Shown: positions 40,027 to 48,840 of the stretch, in pieces
Layout: each line of letters opens with the position of its first letter
How positions within the stretch are numbered: position 1 is the first letter of the stretch
NCBI GenBank assembly: GCA_947504025.1
Contig: CANNFX010000001.1
Coordinates: 62,001-126,000 of the forward strand
Reading direction: 5' to 3'
Source: an uncultured Sphingomonadaceae bacterium
GTDB taxonomy: Bacteria > Pseudomonadota > Alphaproteobacteria > Sphingomonadales > Sphingomonadaceae
DNA: 64,000 nucleotides
The notes under the pieces: generated by a model
The model's database searches: none
Told to the model about the DNA's origin: nothing
Seen by the model: only the letters and a program-made list of their open reading frames with translations
Translations under genes and position numbers: made by a program

Positions 40027-40733
40027 AACGACATTTGCTTTCATCGCGTCTGTGGCACTGGATCAACGCAATAAGCCTGATCATACTGTTCATGTCAGGC
40101 TTAAACATCTCGAACGCGCATCCTCGCCTATATTGGGGGCACTACGGCTTCGCATCGGAAGACGCATGGCTACACGTAATGCGTTTTCCAGGATGGATGA
40201 CGATCCCGGATTATTACAGCTTGGCTAAGGCACGGGAATGGCATTTACTGTTCGCTTGGCCTTTCGCAATTGCGCTGCTTTTCTTCCTAATTGCTGCATT
40301 GATTAATGGTCATGCAAAAAGCGATTTGACTACCAGAAAGCGTGACTGGAATTGGTCGGCAATCAAGGAAGATGTTGCGCAGCACTTAAACCTGAATTTT
40401 GAACATGGCCCCGAGAAATATAACTTTCTTCAACGCCTTAGCTACGGCCTGGTGATCTTCATCGGTTTGCCATTGATGATCTTTACTGGCCTTGCGATGT
40501 CGCCTGCAATGGACGCCAATTGGCCGTTGATTGTAGACGTCTTTGGTGGACGTCAGAGCGCGCGTTCCATCCACTTTATCGTCGCGTTCGGGCTTGCAGC
40601 ATTTTTCGTGCTGCACATTGTGCTGGTGGTTCTCGCTGGCCCCATCGGACAACTGCGTGACATGATAACTGGCGGCGCTTTGGAAGAGGAAACACCGGCA
40701 GGTAAAACATCGTCAAAGGGAGAAGCAGCATGA
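40023..40733 (+). CDS. Cytochrome b/b561-type integral membrane protein
   Basis: A 236-aa membrane cytochrome with four to five predicted helices. Candidate haem-ligand His residues are in SRLWHWINAISLI, HLLFAWPFAIALL and ARSIHFIVAFGLAAFFVLHIVLV. It resembles the b-type subunit (cytochrome b561/Ni-Fe hydrogenase group) that moves electrons from the quinone pool to a periplasmic partner. It overlaps both neighbours (ATGA on each side). The downstream gene encodes a molybdopterin oxidoreductase, so it is very likely its electron-transfer subunit. Confidence 0.85.
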   Translation: MKRHLLSSRLWHWINAISLIILFMSGLNISNAHPRLYWGHYGFASEDAWLHVMRFPGWMTIPDYYSLAKAREWHLLFAWPFAIALLFFLIAALINGHAKSDLTTRKRDWNWSAIKEDVAQHLNLNFEHGPEKYNFLQRLSYGLVIFIGLPLMIFTGLAMSPAMDANWPLIVDVFGGRQSARSIHFIVAFGLAAFFVLHIVLVVLAGPIGQLRDMITGGALEEETPAGKTSSKGEAA

Positions 40734-41470
40734 ACCGGCGCGGAATACTTGCCGGCGTCTCGGCCCTCATCATCGCCGGTTGCACCAAGATCGGTGAAAC
40801 AAAGCCCATGACCTCCCTGCTCAAGAGCACAGAAGATTGGAACAAATGGGCGCAGCGCCTTTTTGGTGGCCGCACTGCCCTCGCCCGCGAGTTTGATCGC
40901 AAAGACATATCGCCCACATTCCGCGGCAATGGAACGCGCGATCCTGGAACGCCGGATTATCAGGATCATGTTGATGCTGACTTTGCCGATTGGCGGTTGG
41001 AAGTGCGCGGCATGGTCGCAAAGCCGCTATCGCTCTCGATGGCCGACCTGCGCCGGATGAAACAACGAACTCAAATAACGCGCCATGATTGCGTAGAGGG
41101 CTGGAGCGCAATCGGCGAATGGGCCGGGCCGGTGCTCGGTGACATTTTGCGCGCGGCAGATATCAGGGATGACGCACAATATGTGATCTTCCGTTGTGCC
41201 GATGCGATCGGCGGAACCGACTATTACGAAAGCGTCGATATGGTGGATGCATTCCATCCGCAGACGATTGTCGCCCATGAACTCAACGGTGAACCGCTGC
41301 CGGTTAAAAATGGTGCGCCATTGCGGATGCGGATCGAACGGCAGCTTGGCTACAAACATGCCAAATATGTTACTGCCATCGAAGTTGTCGCGACTCTCGA
41401 CGACATTGGCGAAGGTAAAGGCGGCTATTGGGAGGACCGTTCCGGCTACCAATGGTACGCCGGAATCTAA
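40730..41470 (+). CDS. Molybdopterin-dependent oxidoreductase (sulfite oxidase/YedY-like fold)
   Basis: A 246-aa periplasmic molybdoenzyme catalytic subunit. The N-terminus MNRRGILAGVSALIIAGC has an Arg-Arg start consistent with Tat export and a lipobox ending at C18, so it may be membrane-anchored. The SUOX-fold domain contains DFADWRLEVRGMVAKPLSLSM and the Mo-thiolate Cys in TRHDCVEGWSAIGEWAG. ESVDMVDAFHPQTIVAHELNGEPLP and GAPLRMRIERQLGYKHAKYV are also typical. Together with the cytochrome b it resembles MsrPQ-like pairs, but the substrate (sulfite, S-oxides or another) cannot be told. Confidence 0.85.
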   Translation: MNRRGILAGVSALIIAGCTKIGETKPMTSLLKSTEDWNKWAQRLFGGRTALAREFDRKDISPTFRGNGTRDPGTPDYQDHVDADFADWRLEVRGMVAKPLSLSMADLRRMKQRTQITRHDCVEGWSAIGEWAGPVLGDILRAADIRDDAQYVIFRCADAIGGTDYYESVDMVDAFHPQTIVAHELNGEPLPVKNGAPLRMRIERQLGYKHAKYVTAIEVVATLDDIGEGKGGYWEDRSGYQWYAGI

Positions 41471-41473
41471 GTT

Positions 41474-41911
41474 TTAGGCAGGATACAGCCGATTCATCTC
41501 AGCCCAATCATCGGCGATGATCGCTTCGAGAACATCCAGGTCGATATCGGCTAGTTTGTTGACATAGACACAGCTCTTGCCGGTCGAATGCTTACCCATC
41601 TTAGCGAGCAAAGCCTGTCGCCTTTTGCCGGCCGCAGCATCGCAATATCCGCCCATAAAGTAGAAAGAGTGTTTAGCCTTGCGAGGACTAAATCCGGTTC
41701 GAAGCCAATGCACATCACGCCCACTTTCATACGTCGTGCGGTAGTCGCCATAACCGATGATAGACGGCCCCCACATCCTGGGTTTTTTACCAGTTACCTT
41801 GCGGAAGATCGCATCGATTACCTTCGCCTCTTCACGCTTTCTCTCAGGTTCAACAGCTCGGATAAAATCTGAAACTGCATGGTCGGTCGGGACGGTCTTA
41901 GGTTCGCTCAT
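41474..41911 (-). CDS. DUF1801 domain-containing protein
   Basis: A 145-aa DUF1801 protein: VIDAIFRKVTGKKPRMWGPSI, GYGDYRTTYESG, and FSPRKAKHSFYFMGGY. The last part has GKHSTGKSCVYVNKLADIDLDVLEAII. Function unknown; the domain is related to an uncharacterised YdhG-like fold. ATG 41909-41911 (MSEPKTVPTD) is taken; the open frame reaches 41959 without family sequence. It converges on the molybdoenzyme with three bases between stops. Confidence 0.8.
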   Translation of the reverse strand: MSEPKTVPTDHAVSDFIRAVEPERKREEAKVIDAIFRKVTGKKPRMWGPSIIGYGDYRTTYESGRDVHWLRTGFSPRKAKHSFYFMGGYCDAAAGKRRQALLAKMGKHSTGKSCVYVNKLADIDLDVLEAIIADDWAEMNRLYPA

Positions 41912-42017
41912 GTATCCAAAGATACAGCGAGATTGACAGTCGCTCAAGGACAGGCCCATTCTAGCAGCACTTCAACGAATGGGGGCTAACCATTAGTGAA
42001 GGCGAAAAGACGCTACC

Positions 42018-43274
42018 ATGAATAGTGCAAACCTGCTCGACCGGGTGCTTTCGAAAGTCGTCAAAAAAGGTACCCTGATGGTTACCCATGCAGACGGTCA
42101 CGCGAGCACTTTCGGTGAACCGACAGACGGTTTCCCTGACATCAAAATCAGACTGATGGACACCAAAGTCGCAAGAGATATCATGCTGGACCCGCGTCTT
42201 GGGGCTGGTGAATCTTTCATGGATGGACGCCTCGTTATCAAGAGCGGCGACGTAATGGGTCTCACTCAATTACTGCGAGCAAACAAACCATGGGAGCGCG
42301 GCGGCTCACTCCTTAAACCAAGCCCGATACGCCGGATAATGGGGCGCTTTTCTGCCGCCCGTGAGTCGATCAACCGGCAGAAGAGCGCCCGCGCGAATGT
42401 CGCGCATCATTATGATATCGGCAACGAACTCTACGGCCTGATGCTGGACAGCGAGCATATGCAATATAGCTGCGGCTACTGGGCGCCTGGCACGAAGACG
42501 TTGGTAGAGGCGCAGACCGCCAAGCTCGCCCATATCGCAGCCAAACTTGCGCTTCGTCCCGGCCAACAAGTTCTCGACATTGGTTGTGGCTGGGGCGGCA
42601 TGGCGATTTATCTAGCCAGAAACTTCGATGTGAATGTTACCGGCATAACGTTGAGCGAAGAACAACTCGCCCTGGCGCGAACGCGAACGGAACAAGCGAA
42701 TGTAAGTGACCGCGTGAAATTCGAACTGATCGATTATCGCGACATGGCGGCGCGCGGCGATCAATTCGACCGCATCGTTTCAGTTGGAATGTTCGAGCAT
42801 GTTGGGCCACCCCAATTTGAGACGTTTTTCTCGGCAGTCACACAGCTGCTCGGCCCGGACGGTGTCATGTTATTGCACACAATCGGCCGGATGGGTTCGC
42901 CCGGGTCAACCGACGCATTCACCCGCAAATTCATATTTCCAGGCGGCTATATCCCGGCGCTTAGCGAAACGATGGCAGCAAGTGAGAAGTTTCGCTTAAT
43001 CGCAACTGATATCGAAACTCTAAGGCTGCATTATGCTAAGACGCTACGCGCTTGGTATGCCAACTGCATTGCGAACCAAACCGAGATAGAAGCCCTTCAT
43101 GACAAGCGCTTCTTCCGTTTATGGATATTCTATCTGGCAGGAGCGACGGCAGCATTCGAAAGCGGTGGCTTGTGCAATTATCAAATCCAATATGCGCGAA
43201 ACCGCAAAACGTTACCGATTACGCGCGATTATATGGCCGAAGCAGAGCGCAATCTGAAATCAGACTCAAGCTAG
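42018..43274 (+). CDS. Cyclopropane-fatty-acyl-phospholipid synthase family protein
   Basis: Transfers a methylene group from SAM to double bonds of membrane phospholipid acyl chains. 418 aa. An N-terminal lipid-binding part (to about residue 120) precedes the SAM domain: [56 protein letters not shown], and [12 protein letters not shown]. The C-terminal [21 protein letters not shown] is family-typical. Single gene between divergent DUF1801 and downstream argG. A SAM-dependent desaturase-like or methyl transfer on another lipid cannot be excluded. Confidence 0.92.
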   Translation: MNSANLLDRVLSKVVKKGTLMVTHADGHASTFGEPTDGFPDIKIRLMDTKVARDIMLDPRLGAGESFMDGRLVIKSGDVMGLTQLLRANKPWERGGSLLKPSPIRRIMGRFSAARESINRQKSARANVAHHYDIGNELYGLMLDSEHMQYSCGYWAPGTKTLVEAQTAKLAHIAAKLALRPGQQVLDIGCGWGGMAIYLARNFDVNVTGITLSEEQLALARTRTEQANVSDRVKFELIDYRDMAARGDQFDRIVSVGMFEHVGPPQFETFFSAVTQLLGPDGVMLLHTIGRMGSPGSTDAFTRKFIFPGGYIPALSETMAASEKFRLIATDIETLRLHYAKTLRAWYANCIANQTEIEALHDKRFFRLWIFYLAGATAAFESGGLCNYQIQYARNRKTLPITRDYMAEAERNLKSDSS

Positions 43275-43335
43275 CATTGCGATAGCTGCAACCTGCTGTT
43301 ACCCGCTCGGCGAAATACCAGCGGAGCTGACCACA

Positions 43336-44553
43336 ATGTCCGATATTAAGAAAGTCGTCCTCGCCTATTCCGGCGGCCTCGATACCAGCGTCATCCTCAA
43401 ATGGCTCGAAGTCGAGCATGGCTGTGAAGTTGTGACATTCACAGCCGACCTGGGCCAAGGTGAAGAGCTAGGTCCCGCCCGCGATAAAGCGAAGATGATG
43501 GGCCTCCCGGACGAAAGCATTTACATCGAAGACCTGCGCGAAGAATTTGTCCGCGACTATGTCTTCCCGATGATGCGCGCCAATGCCCGCTATGAAGGTG
43601 ATTATCTGCTGGGCACTTCGATTGCTCGCCCCCTGATATCCAAACGGCTAGTCGAGATTGCTCATGAAACAGGTGCGGATGCGATCGCTCATGGCGCGAC
43701 TGGCAAGGGCAACGATCAGGTACGTTTTGAACTCAGCGCCTATGCGCTCGATCCGGAAATTAAGGTGGTTGCGCCATGGCGCGAATGGGATTTGACGAGC
43801 CGGACTGCGCTCATCGCTTGGGCTGAAAAGCACCAAATTCCTGTCCCTAAGGATAAACGCGGCGAAAGCCCCTTCTCCACCGATGCAAATTTGCTGCATA
43901 CATCTTCAGAAGGTAAGGTTCTCGAAGACCCGTGGGAAGAAACACCAGATTACGTTTACTCGCGAACCAACGATCCCGAAAGCGCGCCAGACGAGCCTGA
44001 ATACATCACCATCGATTTTGAACGCGGCGATGGCGTTGCGCTAAACGGTAAGGCCATGAGCCCCGCCGAACTGCTGACAGCGCTCAACACGCTCGGTCAA
44101 AAACACGGGATCGGCCGGCTCGACCTGGTCGAAAATCGTTTCGTGGGAATGAAGAGCCGCGGGATGTATGAAACTCCAGGCGGCGAGATTTACGCTCGCG
44201 CCCACCGCGGGATCGAGCAGATCACACTGGATCGAGGCGCAGCACATCTCAAAGACGAGCTCATGCCTCGCTATGCAGAGATCATCTACAACGGCTTCTG
44301 GTTCTCGCCCGAACGCGAAATGCTGCAGGCAGCTATCGACCTCTCACAGGAGCGTGTGAACGGCACAGTCAGGCTGAAGCTCTACAAGGGCAACGCCGAT
44401 GTTGTGGGCCGCAAATCGCCAGACAGCCTGTATTCAGAGCAGCATGTGACTTTCGAAGATGATGCCGGCGCCTATGATCAGCATGACGCGGAAGGCTTCA
44501 TCCGTCTCAACGCATTGCGGCTCAAACTACTTGGGACCCGCGATAGTCGTTAG
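43336..44553 (+). CDS. argG: Argininosuccinate synthase
   Basis: Joins citrulline and aspartate with ATP in arginine synthesis. 405 aa, the standard length. The N-terminal ATP-binding P-loop is [10 protein letters not shown], followed by TADLGQGEE, the substrate-binding [15 protein letters not shown], and [24 protein letters not shown] and [11 protein letters not shown] are also conserved. ATG 43336 follows a short spacer. It appears to be transcribed alone; a long structured non-coding stretch follows. Confidence 0.97.
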   Translation: MSDIKKVVLAYSGGLDTSVILKWLEVEHGCEVVTFTADLGQGEELGPARDKAKMMGLPDESIYIEDLREEFVRDYVFPMMRANARYEGDYLLGTSIARPLISKRLVEIAHETGADAIAHGATGKGNDQVRFELSAYALDPEIKVVAPWREWDLTSRTALIAWAEKHQIPVPKDKRGESPFSTDANLLHTSSEGKVLEDPWEETPDYVYSRTNDPESAPDEPEYITIDFERGDGVALNGKAMSPAELLTALNTLGQKHGIGRLDLVENRFVGMKSRGMYETPGGEIYARAHRGIEQITLDRGAAHLKDELMPRYAEIIYNGFWFSPEREMLQAAIDLSQERVNGTVRLKLYKGNADVVGRKSPDSLYSEQHVTFEDDAGAYDQHDAEGFIRLNALRLKLLGTRDSR

Positions 44554-44579
44554 ACCGAGTACTCATGCGATGACCCGTT

Positions 44580-44628
44580 GACTTATCCACCACCGTCCAC
44601 AGCGAATTTTGGAGAAAGTGGATAAGTC
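44580..44628. repeat. Inverted repeat made of two DnaA-box-like sites
   Basis: GACTTATCCAC (44580-44590) and its inverse GTGGATAAGTC (44618-44628) lie 27 bp apart, just after argG. TTATCCAC is eight of nine bases of the DnaA box TTATCCACA. It might bind DnaA or form the stem of an mRNA-end hairpin; no T-run follows. Confidence 0.4.
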
Positions 44629-44639
44629 GAGGGTTCAGT

Positions 44640-45154
44640 GCTTGCGCGACTCGGTTTCACAGCGCATCTTTCAATCATCGAAACGGGGATTGGCCCTTCG
44701 AAGAAACGGCGTAAAAGCCTGATCGGAAAAGGGATTTTGGAACCATTTCGACACGGCAGTGAAGAGCTGCGCGATGGAGGAAGGCAAAGAAGAATGTCGT
44801 AGATTTCGATCTACTGACAGGACAAACTAGCTAACCGTTGAAACCGCGAAGGCGTGCAGTCGGAAGGTCGGACCCACCGGCTTGAACCTTAGGAAATGCA
44901 AAGCGCAAGCAATGCAGGACTGTTTGAAGGATTAAGCAAATGGCGGATCGATCTCGGAACTGAAAGAATGTTGAGCGAAGATCTTCGGATCGGAACGCGA
45001 CAATCGGAAAGAACCGGATGCCGACGCGAGCGCCGTGCGACATAATTATCAGCCTTCGGGCCGATGACGAAACGCCGGTTGCCAAGTCTATTTTCGGATA
45101 GCCACGCGACGGTAAGAGTGGGGTCGGCAGCAATGCCGGCCCCATTTCTGTTTT
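44640..45154 (+). ncRNA. Structured non-coding stretch with terminator, candidate long ncRNA
   Basis: This lies within the 792-bp gene-free interval between argG and rlpA. No ORF has convincing codon use or start. The plus strand shows several stable hairpins with TTCG loops: GTAGAT-TTCG-ATCTAC (44799-44814, extendable by TGTC/GACA), ATC-A-GCC-TTCG-GGC-CGAT near 45048-45064, and a 12-bp palindrome CGAAGATCTTCG near 44980. It ends in a strong terminator. A plus-strand terminator over 560 bp after argG implies a transcript ends here. It could be a very long argG 3' UTR or an independent RNA. It does not match the signatures I know for RNase P, tmRNA or SRP RNA. The 3' part of the interval (45155-45345) presumably holds the rlpA promoter. 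Confidence 0.35.
45120..45154 (+). terminator. Rho-independent terminator
   Basis: GGGGTCGGCA pairs with TGCCGGCCCC around a GCAA tetraloop, followed by ATTTCTGTTTT. It ends whatever is transcribed from the argG side, 190 bp before rlpA. Confidence 0.8.
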
Positions 45155-45248
45155 AGTGCGGGGATATCTCGAAACGTCTAAATATAGCGAATCGGTCTAC
45201 GAAAATTGCTTTTAAATTTGCCTTGGATTCGCCGGATGTACGTTCTCC

Positions 45249-45256
45249 TTAACCAT
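45249..45256 (+). promoter_or_regulatory. Possible CtrA half-site upstream of rlpA
   Basis: TTAACCAT is a typical CtrA half-site, 90 bp upstream of rlpA. No second half-site at the standard spacing was found, so this is weak. Confidence 0.25.
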
Positions 45257-45345
45257 CTTTTGCACGACGACTTGAAGGGATTCCGCGCTGTTCCGACTTT
45301 GAACGACAGTTTTGACTGACTTTCTCCGGTATAAGTGTCTCTAAG

Positions 45346-45930
45346 ATGAACCGCTTAAAACCTATTGGCATGAAGCTTAAGGCTTCGCATTCCGCGCTGG
45401 GCGTTTCAGCTTTGGTCGCTGCCCTTGTTGTGGGCCTACCGGCGAATGCCACACTCTTTGCGCAAGATGCGGCGCCACCGACTAGCGCTGCTGTTGAATA
45501 TTCGACTACGTTCGAGGAAAGCTTCCAGAAGTTCGAAGTGCTTCCTCCCGCCCCAGAGCCTGCGGATCACGCCGTTGATATCACAAGGATCGATCCGCCG
45601 ATCGAAGTCACTCCCAAACCGGAAGCGGGCGTGCGTCGCAATCTCGGTTCCGGTGTCGCCAGCTATTACGGCAAGCGCTTTGCAGGCCGGCAGACTGCCA
45701 ATGGCGAACGGTTCAACCCCCGCCATATGACCGCCGCACACAAGACTCTGCCGTTTGGCAGCAAGGTCCGCGTTACCAACCCGCGCAATGGCAAGGTCGT
45801 CATAGTCCGCATCAACGATCGCGGCCCGTATATCCGAGGGCGCCACATCGATCTGTCACGCGCCGCAGCCGAGAAGATCGGCCTGATCCAGCGTGGCCAC
45901 GGCAAGGTCGAAATGGCCCTGCTCCACTAG
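45346..45930 (+). CDS. RlpA family lipoprotein-like septal protein
   Basis: A 194-aa protein with the double-psi beta-barrel of RlpA, which in Pseudomonas is a lytic transglycosylase acting on stem-less glycan at the septum. N-terminal signal region (residues 10-35), a linker, then [66 protein letters not shown]. The Cys of a lipobox is not visible, so it may be soluble or anchored by an uncleaved helix. No SPOR domain follows. Its stop overlaps that of the convergent gene (CTAG). Confidence 0.88.
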   Translation: MNRLKPIGMKLKASHSALGVSALVAALVVGLPANATLFAQDAAPPTSAAVEYSTTFEESFQKFEVLPPAPEPADHAVDITRIDPPIEVTPKPEAGVRRNLGSGVASYYGKRFAGRQTANGERFNPRHMTAAHKTLPFGSKVRVTNPRNGKVVIVRINDRGPYIRGRHIDLSRAAAEKIGLIQRGHGKVEMALLH

Positions 45931-46766
45931 GGAACCAGCGCCGGCAGCAAGCTTGGTTTATTCTGCGCTGCCACTATCCATGAATAAGTCGCTTCCGCCA
46001 CATAGGCTCTGAACTGGCTGCCATCGACGACCACCCTCTCGGCATAGCCGACACAGGGCGCTCCATTCCCGATCAGCAATTGCCGCGCATGGGTCTCGTC
46101 CTCTGTGCCTATCTGTGCCCTCAACATCCGGTGGGCGAGATCGGGGCGGACTTGGATCATACACGCTACGGAATAGAAGAAATTCGAGTCGCCGCTGGGC
46201 CGCAGATGATTGCGCGCTTCTTCCCGGGCCATGAAACGCGCGCGGGTTTCCGCATCGAAAGTGTTGTCCGTCGACAGCTCGTAATCTTCGGCAAAATCCT
46301 CGATCACCAATTCGAAAATTCGTCCGCGGTCGAAGGTATTGCGGCAGACAAAGGAAAACTCATCAGTCGCCTGGGGATTGCACGCCCCGTAATAGGGCGA
46401 TGACCGCGCAGGCGTAGCCACCGCGCCGTAACAGCCAGGGTTCCGGACGATGAAGTTGTGCAGCGCCCGCTTCGTAGTCGGAGAGGCAGGCCGGCCATCG
46501 ACAATCGGGTTCAACCATTTCGGCTTCGGCAGCCCGGCACAGCGCACAAAGCGATCCGCTTCAGAACTGGTCAGCCGGTTGGTCCGGCTCTGGCCCGAGC
46601 TCGGAGTTTGCTGCGAGGGCAGATCCTCGACCCGCTCGATCTCGCCCAGCACCACGATGGTCGTATCCGCTGCGTCGGCCGCTTCCGCCGCCTGTTCCTG
46701 AGCCGCCGCCGGAACCGCCAACACGGCTACTCCTGCCATCATCAGACCCGTCACCAACCGCTTCAT
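45927..46766 (-). CDS. Exported protein of unknown function
   Basis: A 279-aa protein with a clear signal peptide ([23 protein letters not shown]). A linker follows, then a domain with several Cys ([46 protein letters not shown]) that could form disulfides. No family recognised. ATG 46764-46766 is certain from the signal peptide. The start lies inside the 3' part of the upstream minus-strand gene in another frame (206-bp overlap). Confidence 0.72.
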   Translation of the reverse strand: MKRLVTGLMMAGVAVLAVPAAAQEQAAEAADAADTTIVVLGEIERVEDLPSQQTPSSGQSRTNRLTSSEADRFVRCAGLPKPKWLNPIVDGRPASPTTKRALHNFIVRNPGCYGAVATPARSSPYYGACNPQATDEFSFVCRNTFDRGRIFELVIEDFAEDYELSTDNTFDAETRARFMAREEARNHLRPSGDSNFFYSVACMIQVRPDLAHRMLRAQIGTEDETHARQLLIGNGAPCVGYAERVVVDGSQFRAYVAEATYSWIVAAQNKPSLLPALVP

Positions 46767-47817
46767 AATCGCACCCTTTTTTGCCTCCTGTTTCGCATGT
46801 CTCGGGCACCAAAGCCCCTTGCGCCTTAGCCGCCGCTGAACCGTCATTACAGCTGGGCAAAGTGACACATGTTACACTCCCATCAGACAAAACTTCCGCA
46901 CTCTCATCCGGCACCCCGTCACACACCGCATCCACATGCGCGCAGGTCTCGGCGAAATGCGCGTCCCACTCGGCACCCGCAGCCTCCGCCGCATCATAGC
47001 CCGCCACCAGTATAGGATCGCGCCCGGTCTCGTCCCAAGGTTCCGCATCCGGAGCAAACTCCGCACGCTCCGCCGCCTCCTGCGCCGCGTCCGAGTGATA
47101 GCGCGCCCAGGTCTCCCGCCGCGCTGCTAGCTTGCCCTCGCCCAATACGGCATTCTCCGGCTCACACCGCCGCGCCAGCTCCACCAGGTCAGGCTCCGCC
47201 TCATGCCCGCCCAGCGCCGCCAGCACCTCGTCAAACCGCTCCGCCGCCAGTTCCGCCGCATCATCCTCCACCCGCGCATCAAGCCGCGCCAGATGCGCCA
47301 GCAACAATCGCGGATCATAGCGGCGGCGGCGCGCCACCTCCTCCCCGTGATAGAACACCGGCTCGTCCACCCCCTCCAACGCGCGGCAGGCCAGCACCGC
47401 TTCGGCATGATCACGCGCCAGCAGCAAAGCGCCCTCCCACGCCGCAGCAAAGCCCGCCTCCCGCCGCCGCGTGCGATAGGCAGTCTGCGGAGCAATCCCC
47501 ACCCGCGCACAAGCCGTGCGGACATTGCCGGTGGTGGAAAGATGATCGCAAAAGACAACCTGACGCGCAGCGGTAAAAGCGCGGTGATCCCGCGCCTCCA
47601 CGGTGGAACCAGCAGCCAACCCCGCCGCAAAATCCTCCTGATCCTCCCGACTGCGCCGCCGAACCGGATCATTAGGCAAACCAATATCCCGAGAAGCCGG
47701 AACCCACCCCCGCCCCGCCGGATGCGAGTGCCGGGAAGTCGCACCATCCGTCATCCCAGCAGAGGCTGGGATCGCTGGCAATTCACAAAAACGGTCAAAA
47801 TCAGGCTGATCAGTCAT
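46561..47817 (-). CDS. Helix-turn-helix-like protein, unknown function, C-terminus probably frame-extended
   Basis: A 418-aa open frame. Residues 96-120 (TGNVRTACARVGIAPQTAYRT) look like a helix-turn-helix of the terminase-small-subunit or transposase kind. The following acidic, alanine-rich helical part (to about 340) has normal codon use. Codons 16-22 (IPASAGM) come from a palindromic repeat at 47753-47772, so the ATG 47817 start may be secondary; no other ATG lies near. Residues 351-418 are low-complexity Gly/Ser/Arg and overlap the signal peptide of the downstream gene in another frame. This suggests that an original stop was lost. Possibly a regulator or DNA-binding protein; function unknown. 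Confidence 0.6.
   Translation of the reverse strand: MTDQPDFDRFCELPAIPASAGMTDGATSRHSHPAGRGWVPASRDIGLPNDPVRRRSREDQEDFAAGLAAGSTVEARDHRAFTAARQVVFCDHLSTTGNVRTACARVGIAPQTAYRTRRREAGFAAAWEGALLLARDHAEAVLACRALEGVDEPVFYHGEEVARRRRYDPRLLLAHLARLDARVEDDAAELAAERFDEVLAALGGHEAEPDLVELARRCEPENAVLGEGKLAARRETWARYHSDAAQEAAERAEFAPDAEPWDETGRDPILVAGYDAAEAAGAEWDAHFAETCAHVDAVCDGVPDESAEVLSDGSVTCVTLPSCNDGSAAAKAQGALVPETCETGGKKGCDYEAVGDGSDDGRSSRVGGSGGGSGTGGGSGRRSGYDHRGAGRDRAGRGSALAANSELGPEPDQPADQF
47753..47772. repeat. Palindromic intergenic-type repeat inside a reading frame
   Basis: ATCCCAGC-AGAG-GCTGGGAT within GTCATCCCAGC...GGGATC, a widespread class of dispersed palindromes in bacteria whose translation gives IPA-x-AGMT. 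It sits at codons 16-22 of the helix-turn-helix-like gene. Confidence 0.6.
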
Positions 47818-47886
47818 TGGTACACCTCTCTAGTGAAGAGCCCCCGGTCCGCGACCAGCGGACCGCAAGGCCAAGTGGCCGCCCGA

Positions 47887-47940
47887 GCTTATGCGAGGTA
47901 GCCAAGCGGCCCGGATGGGCCGCGCCCGGCGCTTGAGGGT
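47887..47940 (-). repeat. REP-like palindromic repeat, copy B
   Basis: The reverse complement is 46/54 identical to copy A at 13988-14041. The core hairpin is GCGGCC-CATCCG-GGCCGC. Next to it lies another hairpin (CGGTCCGC-GACC-AGCGGACCG, 47848-47868), so this gap of about 270 bp (47818-48085) is a block of palindromes. I see no gene in it. Confidence 0.7.
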
Positions 47941-48085
47941 CTCAACAAAAACTCAAACCCCCAAATATACACAACCAACCCTGTAGGACAGCACCTAGAA
48001 CAACGCCCACAACAACGCCCAGAACAGCACCTTGCCATCCCACCCCGACCAAGGCACACATCCCGCAACGGGGGACGCGGCCAAA

Positions 48086-48721
48086 ATGAAAAACGAATTC
48101 GCCTATATCTTCGAGCTATTCACGCTGCTGCTGGGCCTAGCCGTGGCAGAGATGCTGTCCGGTTTTTCCGGAGTGCTAAAACTACGCGCCCGGCGCAAGG
48201 CAGGCATCGATCCCACCGCACATAAGGTAAAGATCGGCTGGCTGATCCCGCTGCTCGGCCTGGTGGTGTTGGTTGATTTGACGACCTTCTGGTCCATCAT
48301 CTGGATGGGGCGCGACGTGCTGGAAATGAATATGCTCACCATATTCGGCGTGCTGGTGCTGATCGGCGGATATTATCTGGTCGCCACACTGGTGTTCCCA
48401 GACGAGCCGGAGCTATGGCCCGATTTCGACACCTATTACTGGCAGCAGAAACGCTTCGTAGTGCTGGCGATGGTGTTGATTAATGTATCTGCACAGGCGG
48501 CGATGATGGCGCTGGGCGGCGTTAAAGCAATCCCGCCCGAAGTACTCGCGGAATACCCGCTCTTCATGGCTGCGTCGTTAATCACCATGCTCAGCATGCC
48601 CGCGATGCTCTGGCTCGCCTTCTCGAAAAGCCGCCGGGTGAATATCGCCCTGCTCGTGTTCATCGCAGCGGTGCAGTTCCTCTACGCCATCGCGGCGCTG
48701 GGTGTGCCTTTTGCGAATTGA
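48086..48721 (+). CDS. Integral membrane protein of unknown function
   Basis: A 211-aa polytopic protein with about six hydrophobic segments (AYIFELFTLLLGLAVAEMLSG; IPLLGLVVLVDLTTFWSIIW; LTIFGVLVLIGGYYLVATLVF; VLAMVLINVSAQAAMMALG; LFMAASLITMLSMPAMLWLAF; ALLVFIAAVQFLYAIAALG). No catalytic motif or known domain seen. ATG 48086 is preceded by a GGGGGA-type ribosome-binding site. Single gene between repeats and the AT-rich deaminase island. Confidence 0.75.
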   Translation: MKNEFAYIFELFTLLLGLAVAEMLSGFSGVLKLRARRKAGIDPTAHKVKIGWLIPLLGLVVLVDLTTFWSIIWMGRDVLEMNMLTIFGVLVLIGGYYLVATLVFPDEPELWPDFDTYYWQQKRFVVLAMVLINVSAQAAMMALGGVKAIPPEVLAEYPLFMAASLITMLSMPAMLWLAFSKSRRVNIALLVFIAAVQFLYAIAALGVPFAN

Positions 48722-48764
48722 GGGGATACCCAAGCTTAAATGCCGAAATTCTCACTTATAGGAA

Positions 48765-48802
48765 AGCACTTAGACTGTTGGCACTCACGCGCTGCAAGTG
48801 CT
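48765..48802 (+). repeat. Inverted repeat upstream of the anti-phage deaminase
   Basis: AGCACTT (48765-48771) and AAGTGCT (48796-48802) flank a 24-nt GC-rich loop in the 119-bp gap before the deaminase start. It may be an operator or hairpin in the leader. Related vibrio deaminase genes are controlled by a small RNA encoded upstream, but sequence alone does not show an RNA gene here. Confidence 0.35.
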
Positions 48803-48840
48803 AAAGGATTGCTATAGTCAACTAGTCGAGTGGTTCCAGG

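Noticed and set aside
44831-45145. 104-codon open frame on the minus strand between argG and rlpA
   Set aside because: It starts inside the terminator hairpin, has no ribosome-binding site and a composition unlike real proteins here.
44554-45345. RNase P RNA, tmRNA or SRP RNA in the gene-free stretch
   Set aside because: The conserved core sequences of these RNAs are not found.
48779-48797. TTGGCAC...GCTGC resembling a sigma-54 promoter before the deaminase
   Set aside because: The distance between GG and GC does not fit the fixed -24/-12 spacing.
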